DNA from: JBBQKF01 sp038326615 | Lineage (GTDB): Bacteria > Bacillota > Clostridia > Saccharofermentanales > UBA5734 | Direction: 5' to 3' | Length of the DNA: 12,099 nt | Assembly: GCA_038326615.1 (NCBI GenBank) | Contig: JBBQKF010000086.1 | Location: 1 to 12,099, forward strand | In this document: positions 8,315 to 12,099 of the stretch, one piece after another | How the letters are laid out: the number at the start of each line of letters is the position of its first letter | Position numbering within the stretch: the first letter of the stretch is position 1 | Made by a program: the position numbers and the translations under genes | Notes under the pieces: model-generated | What the model saw: only the letters and a program-made list of their open reading frames with translations | Database searches by the model: none | Told to the model about the DNA's origin: nothing

Positions 8315-9238
8315 ATGGCTGAAAAAGAAGCTGAAAAAGAAAAAGTTTGGCTGCTAAGCACCAAAGATGTGGAGTATTTATACGGTCAAACTTCCGATCC
8401 GCAAATATTGTTGCATTCAACCAATTATAAACCATACTTAATTGATGATCTCATTCATCAATCTGATACATCTAATCTTTCACTTATTAATTTTTATTCA
8501 GATTTTTTAAACAAATTTTCGACTTATACCAATTCTGAAGCATACCCAACAAGTAAAAGTGCGTTAATTCATAAAACAGAGGAGATTCAGTTAAAATTGA
8601 ATGAAAATCTAAAAGAGAATAATGATTGGGAAAAGAGCTCTGTATATTTTGATAAAATCTTTAGATTAAGCAAGGACGGCGACAGAAATATTTTTTTGGC
8701 CAGAAGCTTTCCAAATAGATTTAAAGATTTTAAAATAAAAGGGATAGAACGAAGTGACTATTGGCTTCTGTGTTATATGCAAACAGTTGCAAACATCTTA
8801 GAAAAAAACATTCAGGATATTGAGTTCTATGGTTTATTGCATAGAGGGGATTTAAGAAATAAAATTGAAAATGGCACAACGTACAGTATCAAACCAGCTA
8901 TATATTGGAAGAGCCAGGAGCAAGAAATAATAATTTATTCGTACAGTCATGAAGAAATTAATGATATTTATACAAATATTATTCGCAATTCTGATTTTTT
9001 TGAAGGATTAAAAAATGGTGAAAAAGAACATTATTTCATGCTAGGGAAACTACACTTCAGTGGAATTAATCAGAGAAAACAAATATTACAAGATATAGGG
9101 ATTACTGAAAAACTTGAAAAAGAAGACCTTCAGTTTCTATTAAATAGCATAAATAGCGAAGAATTGGAGTTAGAAAAACAAAAAAGGAAGTTTAAACAAT
9201 TCTTGAATATTGATATTGAAGAGTTTCTTAAAAGATAG
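8315..9238 (+). CDS. Hypothetical protein in the kinase-receiver cassette
   Basis: I do not recognise this 307-residue protein. It has no signal peptide or membrane segment. The N-terminus is charged (MAEKEAEKEKVW), the middle has NIFLARSFPNRFKDFKI and the segment DIEFYGLLHRGDLRNKI (about residue 170), where the HRGDLR core stands out as a possible conserved site. The C-terminal 60 residues are strongly charged and helical, possibly a short coiled coil (LELEKQKRKFKQFL). Start ATG 8315 is 9 bp after the kinase stop and the next gene begins 4 bp after its own stop, so it is almost certainly co-translated with both. Position between kinase and receiver protein suggests an adaptor or effector for them, by context only. 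Confidence 0.7.
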   Translation: MAEKEAEKEKVWLLSTKDVEYLYGQTSDPQILLHSTNYKPYLIDDLIHQSDTSNLSLINFYSDFLNKFSTYTNSEAYPTSKSALIHKTEEIQLKLNENLKENNDWEKSSVYFDKIFRLSKDGDRNIFLARSFPNRFKDFKIKGIERSDYWLLCYMQTVANILEKNIQDIEFYGLLHRGDLRNKIENGTTYSIKPAIYWKSQEQEIIIYSYSHEEINDIYTNIIRNSDFFEGLKNGEKEHYFMLGKLHFSGINQRKQILQDIGITEKLEKEDLQFLLNSINSEELELEKQKRKFKQFLNIDIEEFLKR

Positions 9239-9242
9239 CATT

Positions 9243-10877
9243 ATGCCCAAATTTTATTTTTCTTCAAATTCAGGATTAATTGAATTTAAAAGTCAAAGTC
9301 ATTCTAAATTGTTTCTCAATGAGAACCTATATTTATTCATAGGTTCAAATGATCTGTGTGAAAAAGAAACATTCAGGGAAATATGTAAGAAGATCTTTGA
9401 TTTGCGAACTTCGGATAATTTCCCTCAAGAATTAGCATATTCACCTATTGTCATTATTAGTGACCTTCCAAATAAAAAAAGCAGAAAACATTTTAATTCG
9501 TTATTTTTTAATTCTTCAATTTGGTTCAGATATGTTCAAAGTTCACAAATTGAAAAAGAATTAGTGAAAACAAACATTGAACTTGCTTTTTTTAGAGACA
9601 AAGGACTTTATAAAGATCCTAATGCCAAAGAATTCTTTGATTTTCATTTACGATTGCAGAATGAAAATTATTTAAATGATAGTAAATCGGAAGGTCACGG
9701 CAGAAATGTTACACCTGTCATTTATTCTGACGAATGTGATAGTATCGCTTCAATAAAAAAAATACCAGAGATAGGGCTCTATAATAAAGTTTCATACAAT
9801 ATTCTGCTGGTCGATGATAAGCCTAAAAAAGGAGAATTAATAAGGGATATTTTAAATCAATTTAAAGAAGACGCCGAAATAAATATCAAGACTCTTTGGG
9901 AGGAAGGAAATGTTATTTGTGAATTATTTAAACAAGGAGATGAAGAAAATGAAATTAATTTTATAAAAAGAATTGAAAATTTCGGGAATAACCCTTCAGA
10001 AATTGGCAAAACAAAGATATTCCAGGTAAGTTCTGTTAGAGATACAATTAGGCTTTTAAGCAATGCTAAATTGCCCGTCCGATTTGATCTGGTACTAATG
10101 GATTATCTTTTGGATGTTGATTTAACTGGGAAAAGGGAATACTCAACATTCTTTTTTAAATGGTTTACAGAAGAGAAGAATGAATTTGTTAAAGACACAT
10201 TCCGTCTAGGCTCGAATGATGGAGATTTGATTCGTTCAATTAAAGATAACCGTGGTCCCTTACAAAAAATATGGGTTTTCCCGATAACTGCATTTAACCA
10301 GACTTTTATTGACGAGCTGAGGAATAATGATGTCAGACTGACTGATTATTACTGGCATATTTCTCGTGGGGCAGACCCTATAAACACGCCATATCTTTTT
10401 ATCCAATCTCTTAATATGTTTTTGTATTTGCAGCTTCAACAAGCAGTCTATGATCTGAATACTCTAACGACATTTTTAGTTAATTCTGCAAAAAGGATAC
10501 AAGATATGGAAAAGAAAGATTTTCAAGCCCATATGAGTAGTGAATATACAGTTCTTTTACAAAAATATGGATGGAGGTCGGTTATTAGTCGTGACGCTAA
10601 TTCAGGATCGTTATTTTCAAAATATATTTGGTCTAAATTCTATTCAGATTCTGAAAATAAGTATTTATTTCGGATGATGAACAAAATGCAGAAATTTTAC
10701 CATATATGCACCTTCGCTGATGAAACTGACTATGATAAAATGATGCTGTATTGGAAAGAACTTGATATTTTTATAGATGATTATTTTGGGAAACTTAAAA
10801 GTAAAGCAACAGGTGAAGTTCCCGTACCACCAGAAATAAGTAGTTTTCGTGACCAGATTAATAAATTCTTAGATTAG
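9243..10877 (+). CDS. Receiver-domain protein with an enlarged REC fold and no known DNA-binding output
   Basis: This 544-residue protein carries a response-regulator receiver signature spread over about 188-395. Residues YNILLVDDKPKK give the acidic pair D191/D192, FDLVLMDYLLD gives the acceptor D287, and KIWVFPITAF gives T349; a terminal WHISRGADP (Arg375 near the position of the usual Lys) resembles the last strand. The distance from D192 to D287 is about twice normal, and the D287-T349 spacing is also long, so there are large insertions, possibly extra helices. Residues 1-185 and 396-544 match no output domain I know; the C-terminal part is helical. ATG 9243 was chosen over an upstream in-frame non-ATG start at 9210, which overlaps the previous gene. 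It is probably the phosphorylation partner of the upstream kinase-like protein. Confidence 0.78.
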   Translation: MPKFYFSSNSGLIEFKSQSHSKLFLNENLYLFIGSNDLCEKETFREICKKIFDLRTSDNFPQELAYSPIVIISDLPNKKSRKHFNSLFFNSSIWFRYVQSSQIEKELVKTNIELAFFRDKGLYKDPNAKEFFDFHLRLQNENYLNDSKSEGHGRNVTPVIYSDECDSIASIKKIPEIGLYNKVSYNILLVDDKPKKGELIRDILNQFKEDAEINIKTLWEEGNVICELFKQGDEENEINFIKRIENFGNNPSEIGKTKIFQVSSVRDTIRLLSNAKLPVRFDLVLMDYLLDVDLTGKREYSTFFFKWFTEEKNEFVKDTFRLGSNDGDLIRSIKDNRGPLQKIWVFPITAFNQTFIDELRNNDVRLTDYYWHISRGADPINTPYLFIQSLNMFLYLQLQQAVYDLNTLTTFLVNSAKRIQDMEKKDFQAHMSSEYTVLLQKYGWRSVISRDANSGSLFSKYIWSKFYSDSENKYLFRMMNKMQKFYHICTFADETDYDKMMLYWKELDIFIDDYFGKLKSKATGEVPVPPEISSFRDQINKFLD

Positions 10878-10888
10878 AATCACAACTG

Positions 10889-12099
10889 ATGGGCTTGTAT
10901 TTTCAGAATTTAAGTATGTCCGCATCAAATGCCGGAGAATTTGTTTCGCCCTTTGTTTGGCTTGATGAATCAACAAGTTTAAATGTGCCAGTCTTTGTTC
11001 AATTAACACACGATGGCATTGAGTTCTATTACGATACCTATGATAAAGAGCATTCCGTAAGTCCTCATCAAAGCAAGGTCATACTGTATATCCCCATCGA
11101 TGATCCCCAGAAAACCGGTTATACATTATTAAATATTAAAGAGCCAAAAGGAGTTTTACGAAGCAGAGGCAACATTTCCGGCTATCGCCTGCATTATGGT
11201 GACGTGATTAACAATCGCATGATGCTTGAGTTACCTGATAACATAAATGGACATACTTTCTTTGAATTGCTGCTTTGCTTTTTTGATGATCTGAATAATC
11301 GCAACAGCGACATCAATAAATTTAGTCACAAATTAGCAGCATATACCCGTGATAAGCTAATCCATTGCGAAGTTTATGACCTGATCCGAAAGAAATACTC
11401 ATTTTATGAGGATTTGAAAGACTACCTGGATAGTGGCAAGCATATTGAGAAAAAAGATGACCTGAATATTACATACAATATATTTCTGGATGAAATCCTG
11501 AGTAAAAAAATCGAGGACTGGATTCCCGGATATTGTATGGACAATAGCAACTGGTTCTCTACGCCTGAAGAGGAACTCAGAGATCTGGCAGCCTTCGACA
11601 AAGAATTCGACATTGACAGCGAACGGTTTGAAGATATACAAAAAGCACTACTGGCAAAACATGCCGTTGTGAAAGCCATGAAGCTGAAAGCATCCTCTGT
11701 TTTAATTCCATTAATCTCCAACATTATAGCTGCATGCCTGTACCTGAGCGTTTTTATCTGCTGGCTAGCAAATCGGTATGAAAATTCAATCTGGCTTTTA
11801 ATTGCTGCATTTGGAGTCTTTACTTTAGGTATGATTGTTCATACTGTCCAGCAGGGTACCAAACTAAGCCTGTTTCTGCCCAGGATTATTGTTTCGATTG
11901 CTACCGCATGGTTTGTACTTATAGCGAGTGAAGAAATCCTAAAAAACCAGCTCAACGTCGACAAGCTTACCATCATAATTGGCATTCCCCTTGTAATGAT
12001 TCTTTTATTTGTTTTTGTTTTTGCCGAAATACGACAGCATTCGCCTTATTATAGCTATAAAAAGAACTCGACACTTTATGGGAAAACCCTGTTGGTTAT
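10889..12099 (+). CDS. Unrecognised protein with at least four C-terminal membrane segments (partial)
   Basis: The frame is open from ATG 10889 (11 bp after the receiver gene; ATG 10916 is an alternative) to the window end, giving 403 residues without a stop, so the 3' end is missing. Residues 1-265 are soluble, mixed alpha/beta, with no motif I recognise. Then come four hydrophobic helices at about 270-293, 301-320, 328-347 and 360-379, followed by a basic, Tyr-rich tail. This is a cytosolic-domain-plus-membrane-anchor layout, apt for an effector or transducer of the cassette, but function is unknown. G+C is higher than in the kinase gene (for example 28 of 60 in 11161-11220 against 12 of 60 in 7561-7620), so it may belong to a different locus rather than to the cassette. 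Confidence 0.72.
   Translation, partial: MGLYFQNLSMSASNAGEFVSPFVWLDESTSLNVPVFVQLTHDGIEFYYDTYDKEHSVSPHQSKVILYIPIDDPQKTGYTLLNIKEPKGVLRSRGNISGYRLHYGDVINNRMMLELPDNINGHTFFELLLCFFDDLNNRNSDINKFSHKLAAYTRDKLIHCEVYDLIRKKYSFYEDLKDYLDSGKHIEKKDDLNITYNIFLDEILSKKIEDWIPGYCMDNSNWFSTPEEELRDLAAFDKEFDIDSERFEDIQKALLAKHAVVKAMKLKASSVLIPLISNIIAACLYLSVFICWLANRYENSIWLLIAAFGVFTLGMIVHTVQQGTKLSLFLPRIIVSIATAWFVLIASEEILKNQLNVDKLTIIIGIPLVMILLFVFVFAEIRQHSPYYSYKKNSTLYGKTLLV

Noticed and set aside
9210..9242. Upstream start of the receiver protein
   Set aside because: It needs a non-ATG start inside the previous gene; ATG 9243 lies 4 bp after that gene's stop.
11399..11724. Two overlapping minus-strand frames of 80 and 100 residues
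   Set aside because: They lie antisense to the open 403-residue + strand frame, overlap each other in different frames, and have no leader or recognisable product.

Overview
The window is AT-rich DNA that looks like a member of the Bacteroidota. Start codons lack strong GGAGG ribosome-binding sites and are instead preceded by A-rich leaders. One TAnnTTTG-type -7 promoter element is visible, and a lipoprotein signal peptide with a relaxed lipobox is present. No tRNA, rRNA, CRISPR array, transposase or integrase is visible. Gene order and all six complete genes are on the + strand, with partial genes at both ends.

Region 1 (2-295) is the 3' end of a gene whose C-terminus resembles a TerB-like helical domain. 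A 249-bp AT-rich gap (296-544) follows and carries a probable promoter. Region 2 (545-5071) is a compact branched-chain-amino-acid-type (Liv/HAAT) ABC importer operon: LivH-like permease, LivM-like permease, one polypeptide that fuses the two ATPases (LivG-like plus LivF-like), and a LivJ/K-like binding lipoprotein. The second ATPase half stops at the position of its switch (H-loop) residue. A strong hairpin followed by a T-rich stretch (5082-5140) closes this operon.

Region 3 (about 5189-12099, running off the end) is a tight co-directional cassette that I consider the most novel part: (a) a large soluble histidine-kinase-like protein with an NMSHNxGSH phosphoacceptor-type motif, a divergent ATP-binding domain and a long C-terminus with a receiver-like but acceptor-less fold signature; (b) an unrecognised 307-residue protein; (c) a 544-residue protein with an enlarged receiver domain (D191/D192, D287, T349) and no recognisable DNA-binding output; (d) an unrecognised protein with at least four C-terminal membrane segments, truncated by the window end.

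Working model (inference): the cassette is a non-canonical two-component relay. A cytosolic kinase and its receiver protein would act through protein partners, possibly the membrane protein, rather than by direct transcription control. It may be functionally coupled to the adjacent importer, although the hairpin between them suggests separate transcripts. G+C is clearly higher in the two end genes and in livJ than in the kinase and its two followers, so the block may be mosaic or acquired.
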